From Acidovorax radicis N35 (GTDB lineage: Bacteria; Pseudomonadota; Gammaproteobacteria; Burkholderiales; Burkholderiaceae_C), in the NCBI RefSeq assembly GCF_000204195.1, contig NZ_AFBG01000019.1:806001-870000 (forward strand): a stretch of 64,000 bases of DNA, given 5' to 3'. This document shows, piece after piece, positions 8,686-16,831 of this stretch (its first letter is position 1; the number at the start of each line of letters is the position of its first letter). The notes below the pieces were generated by a model. It was not told where the DNA came from and did no database searches. It was given only the letters and a program-made list of their open reading frames with translations. The translations under genes and the position numbers were made by a program.

Positions 8686-9849
8686 TTACAGCGCCGCTTC
8701 GAGAATGCGCCGGCTGACGGCGGGCGTGATCTCGCGCTGCTCGCCCAGCGTGACCATGCCGTGCGCCTCCAGCTGCGCCACCACGGCGCCCACGGTATCG
8801 GCGCCCAGGCCGTAGCCCGACAGGCGGGTGGCGATGCCCATGCTTTCAAAGAAGCCGCGCGTGCGGTCGATGGCGGCGGTGATGCGCTCGTCGTCGGTGC
8901 CGGTGGTGATGCCCCACACGCGCTCGCCGTACTGCAGCAGCTTGGCGCGCTTGGCACCCCGGCGCTCGTGCAGCAGCGCGGGCAGCACGATGGCCAGCGT
9001 GCGCGCATGGTCGATGCCGTGCAGCGCGGTCAGCTCGTGGCCGATCATGTGCGTGGCCCAGTCCTGCGGCACGCCCGCGCCGATCAGGCCGTTGAGCGCC
9101 ATGGTGGCCGCCCACATGAGGTTGGCGCGGTCGTCGTACACGGGCTCGGGGGCGGCCAGCAGGCGCGGGCCGATCTCGATCAGCGTCTGCAGGATGCCTT
9201 CGGCAAAGCGGTCCTGCACGGGCGCGTTGACCGGGTAGGTGAGGTACTGCTCCACCGTGTGCACGAAGGCATCGACCACGCCATTGGCCAGCTGCTGGGG
9301 CGGCAGGGTGTAGGTCTTGGTGGGGTCAAGCACCGAGAACACGGGGTAGGTGTGGTTGCTGCCGAAAGCCAGCTTCGCGCCTTTGGCGCGGTGCGTGATG
9401 ACGCCGCCGTTGTTCATCTCGGAGCCCGTGGCGGGCAGCGTGAGCACGGCGCCGAAGGGCAGCGCAGCGGTGACGTTGCGGCCGTGCTTTTCCAGAATGG
9501 CCCAGGGGTCGCCGCCTTCGAACTTGACGGCCGCGGCGATGAACTTCACTGCATCGATCACCGAGCCGCCGCCCACCGCAAGCAGGAAGTCGAACCCGCC
9601 GCCCTTGATCTGCGCGACGGCCTTCATCGAGGTTTCGTAGCTGGGGTTGGGTTCGATGCCGCTGAAGGTGGCGTGCTGGCGGCTGGCCAGCGCCGTGCGC
9701 ACCTCGGCCAGCGTGCCGGTCTTCTCGGCACTGGCGCCGCCCACGAGGATGAGCACCTTGGCGGCGGCGGGCACGAGCTTGTCGAGGTCGGCGATGCGGC
9801 CCTGGCCGAAGGCGATGTGGGTGGGGTTGTGGAAGTCGAAGTTCAGCAT
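8686..9849 (-). CDS. Iron-containing alcohol dehydrogenase (YqhD-like)
   Basis: Group III alcohol dehydrogenase of 387 residues that reduces aldehydes with NAD(P)H. The nucleotide-binding motif LLAVGGGSVIDAVKF is near residue 95; the metal ligands lie in NGVVDAFVHTVEQ and in GHELTALHGIDHARTLA. The NFDFHNPTHIAFGQG start is characteristic of the YqhD/butanol dehydrogenase branch. ATG 9849 follows AAGGATCCCC and is preferred over an in-frame start 30 bp upstream. It is probably first in a two-gene unit with the DJ-1-like gene. The physiological aldehyde is unknown. Confidence 0.9.
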   Translation of the reverse strand: MLNFDFHNPTHIAFGQGRIADLDKLVPAAAKVLILVGGASAEKTGTLAEVRTALASRQHATFSGIEPNPSYETSMKAVAQIKGGGFDFLLAVGGGSVIDAVKFIAAAVKFEGGDPWAILEKHGRNVTAALPFGAVLTLPATGSEMNNGGVITHRAKGAKLAFGSNHTYPVFSVLDPTKTYTLPPQQLANGVVDAFVHTVEQYLTYPVNAPVQDRFAEGILQTLIEIGPRLLAAPEPVYDDRANLMWAATMALNGLIGAGVPQDWATHMIGHELTALHGIDHARTLAIVLPALLHERRGAKRAKLLQYGERVWGITTGTDDERITAAIDRTRGFFESMGIATRLSGYGLGADTVGAVVAQLEAHGMVTLGEQREITPAVSRRILEAAL

Positions 9850-10163
9850 GGGGATCCTTGATGGTGGAAGCGAGACCAATGGGTCATTGGCAGGCGCCGG
9901 TCAACCTGCAACGCAGGCGGCGCTGACGCCCGTGGTCCGAAAAGACAAAACGGCCCGGGCATGGAGGCGATGCGCGCAGCATCTGCAACGCCACACGCTC
10001 TGCACGCCACGGCTCCGTAGACACCCTCGGCGGCCAGGTTGGCCCTGAGATTGTGTCGCGATTGCGCCGGCCGCCGGTCGCCTTGGCAACAGAGCCCGTG
10101 CTGGCGTGCAGGGCAACGGTCGCCACCCCAAGCGTTCTAAGCTCGGGGAGGTTAAACGACGCC
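9850..10163. other. Gene-free stretch
   Basis: I see no supported gene, RNA or known repeat in these 314 bases between the alcohol dehydrogenase and the small membrane protein. Frames are open here only because of high GC and their products have no recognisable pattern. It should hold the promoter of the dehydrogenase, but no convincing -35/-10 pair stands out. Confidence 0.5.
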
Positions 10164-10514
10164 CTAACGCGCCAACACCAGCATCGCAAACCCGCCCAGC
10201 ACCAAAGCCGCAATCCCCGCAAGGGCCGTGATGCCAACGACCAGTGCCTTGACCGCCCAGCGCCAGCGGCCCGGCCCGGCCACCGGTATCGACCGCAAGC
10301 CCCACAGGAGCAGCACCACCGCAACACACAAAGTGCCCAACGCAATGGCAAAGGCCGACCCGATGCAGGTCATGCCAAAGGTGCCACAACCCGCCGCATG
10401 CCCAAAGCCGCTGAGTGCGGCTGCCGCCGCCCCCAGGCCCACCAGCAGGACCGCTAGGCCGGCCCCAATGGGAGCCGGTACAGAAGACGCAGACCGGGAA
10501 TGATTCGGCTCCAT
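10164..10514 (-). CDS. Hypothetical small membrane protein
   Basis: Predicted protein of 116 residues with three hydrophobic segments: about residues 16-35, 47-72 and 86-113. Two Cys lie in the loop between the first two (GCGTFGMTC). I do not recognise the family. It starts 3 bp after the stop of the upstream leftward gene, so the two are probably co-transcribed. The membrane pattern and clean fit to its neighbour support it as real. Confidence 0.55.
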   Translation of the reverse strand: MEPNHSRSASSVPAPIGAGLAVLLVGLGAAAAALSGFGHAAGCGTFGMTCIGSAFAIALGTLCVAVVLLLWGLRSIPVAGPGRWRWAVKALVVGITALAGIAALVLGGFAMLVLAR

Positions 10515-10517
10515 CGG

Positions 10518-10847
10518 TCAACCCAGGGCCGGCTGCCACGGCAGTGTGGCGTCAGTCAACGCCATCTGCCAGAGGTCGGCATAGACCGGGAACGCCTGCA
10601 TGCGGGTTTCGTCGGACTCAAGCTCCACTGCCTCATCAGTCAGCGCCCGCACGCTCCAGTCGGCAAACGCTGCGTACCGCCGCCTCTGCATGTCGATCAG
10701 CACCGAATGCAATGCGCTGGTGGTGCAGGCCACGTACTGCCCGTTGGGGCTGACGAAAAAATAGCGGACCTCGGCTGGCACGAGGGCGGCCATGGGCAGG
10801 GCGCGATGCAATACGTCGGCCCATTCGGGGGCTGTGGGAGTGGACAT
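10518..10847 (-). CDS. Hypothetical protein
   Basis: Soluble protein of about 109 residues starting at ATG 10847 (MSTPTAPEWADVLHRALPMA). No domain is recognised. The composition is balanced, with aromatic and charged residues spread evenly (VRYFFVSPNGQYVACTTSALHS) as in a real folded protein rather than a GC-driven shadow. The ribosome site is weak. It precedes the three-helix membrane protein by 3 bp and is probably its operon partner. Confidence 0.55.
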   Translation of the reverse strand: MSTPTAPEWADVLHRALPMAALVPAEVRYFFVSPNGQYVACTTSALHSVLIDMQRRRYAAFADWSVRALTDEAVELESDETRMQAFPVYADLWQMALTDATLPWQPALG

Positions 10848-11023
10848 CGGGGAAAGCTTTGGTGGGCGCGGGTGAAGAAATGCCGCACCGCGGACGCATC
10901 CGCGTTGGGGCACTGTACCCCGGCGCCCGAAGATCGAGGCCGTGGCCTGCTCAAACGCCAAGGCAGTCTGCGTGCGGAGCCAGTGGCAGGGTTCTCGTGC
11001 CCACAACACCCATCCGTTTTAGC

Positions 11024-11053
11024 TTGCCACAAATACTGTATTTACATACAGTA
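11024..11053 (+). promoter_or_regulatory. LexA-like box overlapping a sigma-70-type promoter
   Basis: TACTGTAT-TTAC-ATACAGTA (11034-11053) is a perfect 8+8 inverted repeat that matches the gamma/betaproteobacterial LexA site CTGT-N8-ACAG and its extended TACTG...CAGTA form. TTGCCA (11024-11029) and TACAGT (11047-11052), 17 bp apart, form a plausible -35/-10 pair, so the box covers the spacer and -10 as expected for repression. The VOC start codon is 51 bp downstream. SOS control is inference. Confidence 0.65.
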
Positions 11054-11104
11054 TCTACATGTATGCAAAACGCGTGCAGAACAACCCAGAGAGCAAATCT
11101 CCCC

Positions 11105-11518
11105 ATGATTGACCACATGACTTTCCGCGTGACCGACATCGGCCGCGCCAAGGCTTTCTACAGTGCAGCCCTTGCGCCCCTCGGCTACAGCCTGTGTTTT
11201 GAGGGCAACTACGGCTCGAACATGCTGGGCTTCGCCTACCCCGATGCGTCCGAGCCCGATGGCAAAAAGGCCGATGTGTGGTTCATCGACGGACCGTCGC
11301 CGTACGGTGGCCCACCGGCCACCACGGGCTGCCACCTGGCGTGGAAGGCAGCAAACCGTGCACAGGTGGATGCCTTTTACGCCGCAGCCATCGCCGCTGG
11401 CGGCAAGGGCAATGGCGCCCCCGGCCTGCGGACCGACTACCACGAGCACTACTACGGCGCCTTCGTCATCGACCCCGAGGGCAACAACGTGGAAGCGGTG
11501 TGCCATCTGCCAGAGTAG
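11105..11518 (+). CDS. VOC family protein (glyoxalase/bleomycin-resistance/dioxygenase fold)
   Basis: Small protein of 137 residues with the paired beta-alpha-beta-beta-beta module of the vicinal-oxygen-chelate superfamily. It begins MIDHMTFRVTDIGRAKAFYS, with a potential metal His at residue 4, and ends DYHEHYYGAFVIDPEGNNVEAV, with a potential metal Glu. Members include glyoxalases, fosfomycin- and bleomycin-resistance proteins and many of unknown activity; this one resembles the uncharacterised lactoylglutathione-lyase-like group. ATG 11105 is chosen because it begins the fold and lies just after the probable promoter. That promoter is overlapped by a LexA-like box, which suggests DNA-damage induction. 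Confidence 0.88.
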   Translation: MIDHMTFRVTDIGRAKAFYSAALAPLGYSLCFEGNYGSNMLGFAYPDASEPDGKKADVWFIDGPSPYGGPPATTGCHLAWKAANRAQVDAFYAAAIAAGGKGNGAPGLRTDYHEHYYGAFVIDPEGNNVEAVCHLPE

Positions 11519-11713
11519 GCGGCCTTTTTGCGCTTGGAACGGCGCGGCAAGTACCTGGGCGTACCCCGCGGAACTGGCTTTTCCGCTCACTGGGAACGAG
11601 CCCTTGGGCTGAAGCCTGCAACCGCAGTCTGCCGCGCAGGCATGGACAGATAGAAGATCCCTCGTTTGGAGCGAGCACCGAGTGGCGCGGCGCTCACACC
11701 GGGCATGAATGCA

Positions 11714-12694
11714 TCAGTCCAGCTTCACGCCCGCCGTCTTGATGATTTCGCCCCAACGTTTGGACTCCGCCCGCGCCATCGCACGGAACTGCTCCGGCGT
11801 GCCGGGCAGGGCTTCCATGCCGAAGTCGTTCATGCGCTTGACCACGGCGGGGTTGAGCAGGGCCTTGTTCAGGTCGGCATTCAAACGCGCGGTGATGGCC
11901 GCGGGCAGGCCGGCGGGCGCCAGGATGCCCTGGAAGGCAAACACCTCCGAGTTGGGCACGCCGGCTTCGGCCAGCGTGGGCACGTCGGGCAATGCGGCCA
12001 CGCGCTTGGCCGAGCCGATGGCCAGGGCGCGCACCTTGCCGGAGGTGATCACGGGCAGGCCGGCGGCCAGGTCCAGGAACATGCAGGGCACCTGCCCGCC
12101 CATCACGTCCTGCAGCGCAGGCGCCGCGCCCCGGTAGGGGATGTGCGTGAGGAAGGTCTTGGTGCGGTTCTTGAACATCTCCATCGCCAGGTGGTGCGGC
12201 GAGCCGTTGCCGGGCGATGCGTAGTTGAGCTTGCCGGGGTTGGCGCGCGCGTAGGCCAGGAATTCCTTGACCGTCTTGGCTTCGAACGCGGGGTTGACCA
12301 CCAGCGCCAGCGGAAAGCGGCTGATGCCGCCCACGTAGGTGAAGTCTTTCTCGGGGTTGAACGGCAGCTTGGTGAACAGGTGCTCGTTGAAGGCCAGCAC
12401 GGCGTTGTCGGCCGACATGAAGGTGTTGCCGTCGGGCTTGGCGGTGGCCACCATCTGCGCACCGATGTTGGTGGAAGCACCGGGGCGGTTGTCCACAATG
12501 ATCTGCTGGCCCAGTGTCTGGCGCATGGCCTCGGCCACGGTGCGCGCCAGCACGTCGGTGCCGCCGCCGGCCGGGTACGGCACGACCCAGCGCAGGGGTT
12601 GATCAGGCCAGGCGGCCTGCTGCGCAGCGGCCCAGGGGGCGGCGGAAGTGGCGCCTGCGGCGGCCAGGGCGGACAAGAGCGTTCTGCGTTGCAT
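11714..12694 (-). CDS. Tripartite tricarboxylate transporter substrate-binding protein (Bug family)
   Basis: Periplasmic binding protein of 326 residues. It has a twin-arginine-less signal peptide (MQRRTLLSALAAAGATSAAPWAAAQ), then the Bug hallmark PLRWVVPYPAGGGTDVLAR and the conserved IIVDNRPGASTNIGAQ. Bug proteins bind carboxylated organic compounds; most betaproteobacterial genomes hold many copies without the matching TctAB membrane genes, and none is visible here. It lies downstream of the FAH-family hydrolase on the same strand, 312 bp away, in the IclR-controlled neighbourhood, so its ligand may be the hydrolase substrate or a precursor. Confidence 0.92.
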   Translation of the reverse strand: MQRRTLLSALAAAGATSAAPWAAAQQAAWPDQPLRWVVPYPAGGGTDVLARTVAEAMRQTLGQQIIVDNRPGASTNIGAQMVATAKPDGNTFMSADNAVLAFNEHLFTKLPFNPEKDFTYVGGISRFPLALVVNPAFEAKTVKEFLAYARANPGKLNYASPGNGSPHHLAMEMFKNRTKTFLTHIPYRGAAPALQDVMGGQVPCMFLDLAAGLPVITSGKVRALAIGSAKRVAALPDVPTLAEAGVPNSEVFAFQGILAPAGLPAAITARLNADLNKALLNPAVVKRMNDFGMEALPGTPEQFRAMARAESKRWGEIIKTAGVKLD

Positions 12695-12713
12695 GGGGTT
12701 GTCTCCTTGTGAT

Positions 12714-12772
12714 TACTATTAATTTGATAGCTTCTAGCGCTTGACTATCAAGCGGTAGAGGCCGTTTTTATG
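12714..12772. repeat. Comamonadaceae-type palindromic repeat, copy 2
   Basis: CGCTTG-ACTAT-CAAGCG (12738-12754) with the usual AT-rich arms (ATTTGATAG before, CCGTTTTTATG after). It lies upstream of the Bug-protein gene. On the + strand it is followed by a T5 run. Confidence 0.75.
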
Positions 12773-12833
12773 GGTATTTTGCACCTGCTGCGGGAGCCTG
12801 GGGGCTGAACACGGTGCTCCATCGCTCGGCCCC

Positions 12834-12859
12834 GGCTTCGACAGGCTCAGCCCGAACGG
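12834..12859. repeat. CTTCGACAGGCTCAGCCCGA dispersed element, copy A
   Basis: A 26-bp element starting GGCTTCGACAGGCTCAG and ending CCCGAACGG. Two further close copies occur at 54271-54295 and 54313-54338. The element contains the inverted pair GGCT...AGCC. It is a known type of short intergenic repeat in proteobacteria; its function is not established. Confidence 0.7.
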
Positions 12860-12968
12860 GTGAGGGGTGGGCTGGCAGGCGCGACCTGTAGAACGAGCGG
12901 TGCGCGGGGCCCGCCCTGCCAGACAAGGCCGCTGCACATGCGCCCGCTACCAGCAGCCACTGGCTGCG

Positions 12969-13003
12969 GCGACGGTTGCAGTTGCAGTTGCAGTGGCCGT
13001 CGC
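12969..13003. repeat. Hairpin with TTGCAG tandem repeat in the loop
   Basis: GCGACGG (12969-12975) pairs perfectly with CCGTCGC (12997-13003), enclosing three tandem copies of TTGCAG (12976-12993). It lies 3 bp beyond the stop of the FAH-family gene on the minus strand, so it may shape the 3' end of that transcript. There is no T-run. Confidence 0.5.
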
Positions 13004-13006
13004 GGC

Positions 13007-14020
13007 TCAGGCTTCAGGCGCTGCAATCGTCTGATCGATGGCGCCGAAGATGCTCGCGCCGTCCTTGCCCTTGACCTCGATGCGGATGGTGTCGCCAAAC
13101 TTCATGAACTCCGTGCTGGGCTTGCCGTCCTGGATGGTCTCGATGCAGCGCTTTTCGGCGATGCAGCTGTAGCCCTTGGGCCATTCGGTGCGGCCGTTGG
13201 CGTCGGTGACGCCCTTGTTGCTCACGGTGCCGCTGCCGATGATGGAGCCGGCGCGCAGGTTGCGCGTCTTGGCGACGTGGGCAATCAGCTGGCCGAAGTG
13301 GAAGGTCATCTCGGGGCCGGCGTCGCACATGCCGACCTTGCGGCCGTTCCAGGTGGATTGCACGGTAAGGTTCACACGGCCGTGGTCCCAGGCGTCGCCC
13401 AGCTCGTCCAACGTCACGGCCACGGGGCCAAAGGCGGTGGCGGGCTTGCTCTGGAAGAAGCCGAAGCCCTTGGCCAGCTCGGCCGGGATCAGGTTGCGCA
13501 GGCTCACGTCGTTGGCAATCATCACCAGGCGAATGCCGTCCAGCGCCTGGTCGGCGTTGGTGCCCATCTTCACGTCGCCGGTGATGACGGCGATCTCGGC
13601 CTCGAAGTCGATGCCCATGGCTTCGCTCGGGACCACCACGTCGTCGCGCGGGCCGATGAAGTCGTCGCTGCCGCCCTGGTACATCAGGGGGTCGGTGTAG
13701 AAGCTCTCGGGCACCTCGGAGTTGCGCGCTTTTCGCACCAGTTCGACGTGGTTGATGTAGGCCGAGCCGTCAGCCCACTGGTAAGCGCGCGGCAGCGGTG
13801 CCATGCACTGGGCGGGGTCGAAGGGGAAGGCGTGGCGCGCGCGGCCGCTGTTGAGCTGGTCGTACAGGTCCTGCAGCTGGGGCGAGAGGAAGCCCCAGTC
13901 GTCCAGCACCTGCTGCAGCTTGCTGGCAATGCCGGTCGCATAATGGGCCGTGCCCAGGTCGCGGGAGACGACAACCAGTTGGCCGTCGCGCGAGCCGTCT
14001 TTGTAGGTAGCGAGTTTCAT
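13007..14020 (-). CDS. Fumarylacetoacetate hydrolase family protein
   Basis: Cytoplasmic FAH-superfamily enzyme of 337 residues, cleaving or hydrating C-C bonds of beta-keto acids. The metal-site region is visible as GIDFEAEIAVITGDV (acidic ligands near residues 137-139). Downstream are the typical VSLRNLIPAEL and the GSIIGSGTVSNKGV strand of the active-site lid. The 70-residue N-terminal extension matches the longer fumarylacetoacetase-like branch found with Bug proteins in Burkholderiales. It diverges from an IclR regulator, the usual partner for small aromatic or keto-acid catabolic genes. The exact substrate cannot be assigned. Confidence 0.88.
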   Translation of the reverse strand: MKLATYKDGSRDGQLVVVSRDLGTAHYATGIASKLQQVLDDWGFLSPQLQDLYDQLNSGRARHAFPFDPAQCMAPLPRAYQWADGSAYINHVELVRKARNSEVPESFYTDPLMYQGGSDDFIGPRDDVVVPSEAMGIDFEAEIAVITGDVKMGTNADQALDGIRLVMIANDVSLRNLIPAELAKGFGFFQSKPATAFGPVAVTLDELGDAWDHGRVNLTVQSTWNGRKVGMCDAGPEMTFHFGQLIAHVAKTRNLRAGSIIGSGTVSNKGVTDANGRTEWPKGYSCIAEKRCIETIQDGKPSTEFMKFGDTIRIEVKGKDGASIFGAIDQTIAAPEA

Positions 14021-14123
14021 GGTGGCAGGACCTTTGTCTCAAGGGGTTGAAAGTCTTCACCCAACACGAATTACGCTTGGGTAAATTGATTTAACTAAAC
14101 AAAACTCGCAAATTTTAGTGCAC

Positions 14124-14906
14124 ATGGACAAAGAACGTGCAGGAATTCAATCGGTCGAGGTGGGTTTTGCCCTGCTGGAGGGGCTGACACGCTCGCGCGG
14201 GCCACTGATGCTCAAGGATGTGGCGGCCTCGGCCGGCATGAGCGCGGCCAAGGCGCACCGGTATCTGGTGAGCTTTCAGCGCCTGGGCCTGGTCACGCAG
14301 GACCCGCGCAACGCGCGATACGACCTGGGCCCCGCCGCCCTCAAGCTGGGGCTGGCCTCGCTGGCCCGGCTCGATGCCGTGCGCCTGGCGCGCGAGCGCA
14401 TGCCCGAGCTCATGGAAAGCATCGGCCACACCTTGGCGTTGGCCGTGTGGGGCAACCACGGCCCGACCATCGTGCACTGGGAGGAATCGCCCCAGGCCGT
14501 CACGGCCAACCTGCGGCTGGGCGACGTGATGCCGCTGTTGTCGTCGGCCACCGGCCGCTGCTTTGCGGCGCACATGGCGCCTGATGTGGTGGCCCCGCTG
14601 CTCAAGGACGAGTTGGCCCGCGCCGTGAAGATGCGGCGCACCGATCTGCCCTCCACCATGACCGAGGTGAACGCCCTGCTGGCCGAGGTGCGCACGCGCG
14701 GTGCCGCCCGCGTGGTCGACACCCTGCTGCCAGGCATCGTGGCGTTCTGCGCGCCCGTGTTCGATTCGGACGGGCACCTGGAGCTGGGCATCACCACGCT
14801 GGGCTCCATCGCCACCTTCGACCCCGAGTGGGGCGGCGCCATTGACGTGCCGCTGCGCGCGGCTGCCGCCCAGCTCTCCAGTGATCTGGGCGCAGGCAGC
14901 GCCTGA
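14124..14906 (+). CDS. IclR family transcriptional regulator
   Basis: Regulator of about 260 residues: an N-terminal winged HTH (about residues 10-70, with LKDVAASAGMSAAKAHRYL as helix-turn-helix) and a C-terminal IclR effector domain (about 80-255; note PLLSSATGRCFAAHM and the late GIVAFCAPVFDSDG). ATG 14124 is chosen; GTG two codons upstream is possible and neither has a ribosome site. It is divergent from the FAH-family gene across about 100 AT-rich bases, which probably hold the operator, and is likely to control the hydrolase and the Bug-protein gene. Confidence 0.9.
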   Translation: MDKERAGIQSVEVGFALLEGLTRSRGPLMLKDVAASAGMSAAKAHRYLVSFQRLGLVTQDPRNARYDLGPAALKLGLASLARLDAVRLARERMPELMESIGHTLALAVWGNHGPTIVHWEESPQAVTANLRLGDVMPLLSSATGRCFAAHMAPDVVAPLLKDELARAVKMRRTDLPSTMTEVNALLAEVRTRGAARVVDTLLPGIVAFCAPVFDSDGHLELGITTLGSIATFDPEWGGAIDVPLRAAAAQLSSDLGAGSA

Positions 14907-14934
14907 CACCCGCCACCGTACAGCGATCGACTGG

Positions 14935-16089
14935 ATGCCACGGCAGGCCCTGGTTCTCATCACCGCCTTGGTATTGGCCTTGCACTGGCTGGTGCTGCAC
15001 GGCGTGCCCCTGGCCTGGGACAGCCCTCAGCAGCCGATGGCGGGCCGCGTCTTCAGCACGCGCAGCGTGGCAGCCGCGCCACCCGCTCCAGCCCCCGTTG
15101 CGGCCCCAACAGCCGCGCCCACCCCGCCTGCGGCCATAGCGGCCAAGCCCGTGGTGCGCAGAAGACAGGCGCCACCCGCCTCCTCCCCGGCTGCAGCAGA
15201 TCCGACGGTTGCGGCGCCCGAGGCCTCTGTGCAGGTGGCAGGTGCAGAGGCCAGCGCAAACTCCACCGCCGCGGCGCCAGCACCAGACATTGCCACGCCA
15301 AGCGCAGCCGCCCCAGCATCAGCCCCCCAGGCCGAGGCGCCAGAATCAGGGGCTTCGGCACCGTCTGCAGAAGAAACCACTGCCGCCGGGATCGACATCG
15401 CGCCCCCTGGCTCTGGCACAGGCCGCACTGCAGGCGCCCCACCGCCCCCCGTACGGATTCCGGCCCCCACCCGGCTGGTGTTCGACGTGAGCGGGCAGGC
15501 CAAGAAGTTCGCCTACAACGCCCGTGCCGAGCTGCTCTGGCAACACGACGGCAGCCGCTACGAAGCGCGCCAGGAGGTCAGCGCCTTCCTGGTGGGCAGC
15601 CGTACGCAGCGCAGCGTGGGCGCCATCACGGCCCAGGGCCTGCTGCCTGAGAAGTTCTCCGACAAGTCCCGCAGCGAGCAGGCTGCACATTTCGACCATG
15701 CCAAGGGCCGGGTGACCTTCAGCGCCAACACGCCCGAGGCCGCCGTGGGCCCTGGCGCGCAGGACCGGCTGAGCCTGTTTATCCAGCTGGGCGCCATGCT
15801 GGCCGCCGACCCCGTCCGTTTTGTGCCCGGCACCCAGGTCACCATCACCACCGTGAGCGCCCGCACCGCCGACCGCTGGACCTTCACCGTCGAAGGCCCT
15901 GAAACGCTGGACCTGCCTGCAGGCCCCACCCCCGCCCTGAAGCTGCTGCGCCTGCCCCGCAAGGACTACGACCAGAAGGCCGAGCTGTGGGTGGCGCCCA
16001 GCCTCAACTACCTGCCCGTGCGCATCAAGCTGACCCAGGCCAACAGCGACTTTGCGGACCTGCTACTGCGCAGCAGTGGCGCACCTTGA
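14935..16089 (+). CDS. DUF3108 domain-containing protein
   Basis: Protein of 384 residues. An N-terminal hydrophobic segment (QALVLITALVLALHWLVLHG) should anchor or export it. Residues about 45-175 are a low-complexity Pro/Ala-rich linker of the kind that spans the periplasm. The C-terminal 200 residues form the DUF3108 beta-rich domain (RLVFDVSGQAKKFAYNARAEL through AELWVAPSLNYLPVRIKLTQ). DUF3108 proteins are periplasmic and of unknown function, possibly binding lipophilic or envelope components. It starts 28 bp after the IclR gene. ATG 14935 is preferred since the frame further upstream runs through the IclR gene. Confidence 0.85.
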   Translation: MPRQALVLITALVLALHWLVLHGVPLAWDSPQQPMAGRVFSTRSVAAAPPAPAPVAAPTAAPTPPAAIAAKPVVRRRQAPPASSPAAADPTVAAPEASVQVAGAEASANSTAAAPAPDIATPSAAAPASAPQAEAPESGASAPSAEETTAAGIDIAPPGSGTGRTAGAPPPPVRIPAPTRLVFDVSGQAKKFAYNARAELLWQHDGSRYEARQEVSAFLVGSRTQRSVGAITAQGLLPEKFSDKSRSEQAAHFDHAKGRVTFSANTPEAAVGPGAQDRLSLFIQLGAMLAADPVRFVPGTQVTITTVSARTADRWTFTVEGPETLDLPAGPTPALKLLRLPRKDYDQKAELWVAPSLNYLPVRIKLTQANSDFADLLLRSSGAP

Positions 16090-16421
16090 GGCTTGGTCGG
16101 GGCGAGGCCGACTGAAGCTGGGCTCCGCGAGAGAGAAGGCGGCAGAGCGGACGGCTGCGACACACCCTCCTGCAGCAAAGTGTTGCGCCCGAACGCCACC
16201 CGAGCCCCGGAGCGGTAAAAAACCCGCACGAACCCGGTCGCATCACTTTTTCATGAAATACTGGAACGCAGCAGAGAACCAAGCCCAGAGCGGGCTTCCC
16301 CTGATAACCGATACGTAGGACAAGGCGTTACGACCTTGCCAGCGTTTCCTGGAAGCTGCCTTGGGCCTTGAACTCTGCGAACCCGCTGTCATCTGACATC
16401 TATATCGACAAGGGGAACACG
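16090..16421. other. Gene-free stretch
   Basis: These 332 bases between the DUF3108 and DUF3567 genes show no supported gene. There are weak dyads (CAAGG...CCTTG near 16321; GTCGG...CCGAC near 16096) but no clear terminator or promoter. A small open frame at 16052-16318 lacks a ribosome site and has shadow-like composition. Confidence 0.5.
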
Positions 16422-16721
16422 ATGCACATGCTCTACGACTCAGAATCCTTCGTGGTGGTCCACATGCTGCCCGACGCCGTGGAGAAAAAGAGCACCCAGG
16501 CGCTCAACGACACCGCCCCCGCAGTTCCCCAGCTCGCACGCCATGGCTTTGAAATCGTGGACAAGCGTTCGGGCAAGGAGGTGTACCTGGACGGTTCCTG
16601 GGCCGAGATGTTCCAGGAGCAGATCCTGGCTTGGCAGCGCGACACCCCCACGCAAGAAGAAGTGGAAGACGCCTTGGACCGTTATGCGGGCCTGGCGCAG
16701 AACCCTGTGGTCGTGCACTGA
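16422..16721 (+). CDS. DUF3567 family protein
   Basis: Protein of 99 residues that I recognise as the small betaproteobacterial DUF3567 family from MHMLYDSESFVVVHMLPD, RHGFEIVDKRSGKEVYLDG and the C-terminal TPTQEEVEDALDRYAGLAQ. It is soluble and probably cytoplasmic; the function is unknown. ATG 16422 follows the ribosome site AAGGGGAA. It stands alone between two long spacers and is convergent with the glycosyltransferase gene. Confidence 0.88.
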   Translation: MHMLYDSESFVVVHMLPDAVEKKSTQALNDTAPAVPQLARHGFEIVDKRSGKEVYLDGSWAEMFQEQILAWQRDTPTQEEVEDALDRYAGLAQNPVVVH

Positions 16722-16769
16722 TCCACCTGCGCTTCAGCTGTTTCTGCCGCGACGGTAGCGGCACACCCG

Positions 16770-16786
16770 GAGGCCCTTCGGGCCTC
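16770..16786. terminator. Possible hairpin between convergent genes
   Basis: GAGGCCC-TTC-GGGCCTC is a perfect 7-bp stem in the 110-bp space between the convergent DUF3567 and glycosyltransferase genes. There is no T-run on either strand, so Rho-independent termination is doubtful. Confidence 0.35.
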
Positions 16787-16831
16787 GCCAAAACCCGGGG
16801 CCGGGAGAGCATGCCCTCCCCGCCTCCGGCT

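Larger units (their letters stand above)
12695..13006. other. Gene-free stretch with three repeat elements
   Basis: These 312 bases between the Bug-protein gene and the FAH-family gene hold no supported gene. They contain palindromic repeat copy 2 (12714-12772), one copy of the CTTCGACAGGCTCAGCCCGA element (12834-12859) and a hairpin with TTGCAG tandem units (12969-13003). Confidence 0.7.

Noticed and set aside
16052-16318. 88-codon + strand frame after the DUF3108 gene
   Set aside because: It overlaps the DUF3108 gene end, lacks a ribosome site, and its product has no recognisable pattern.
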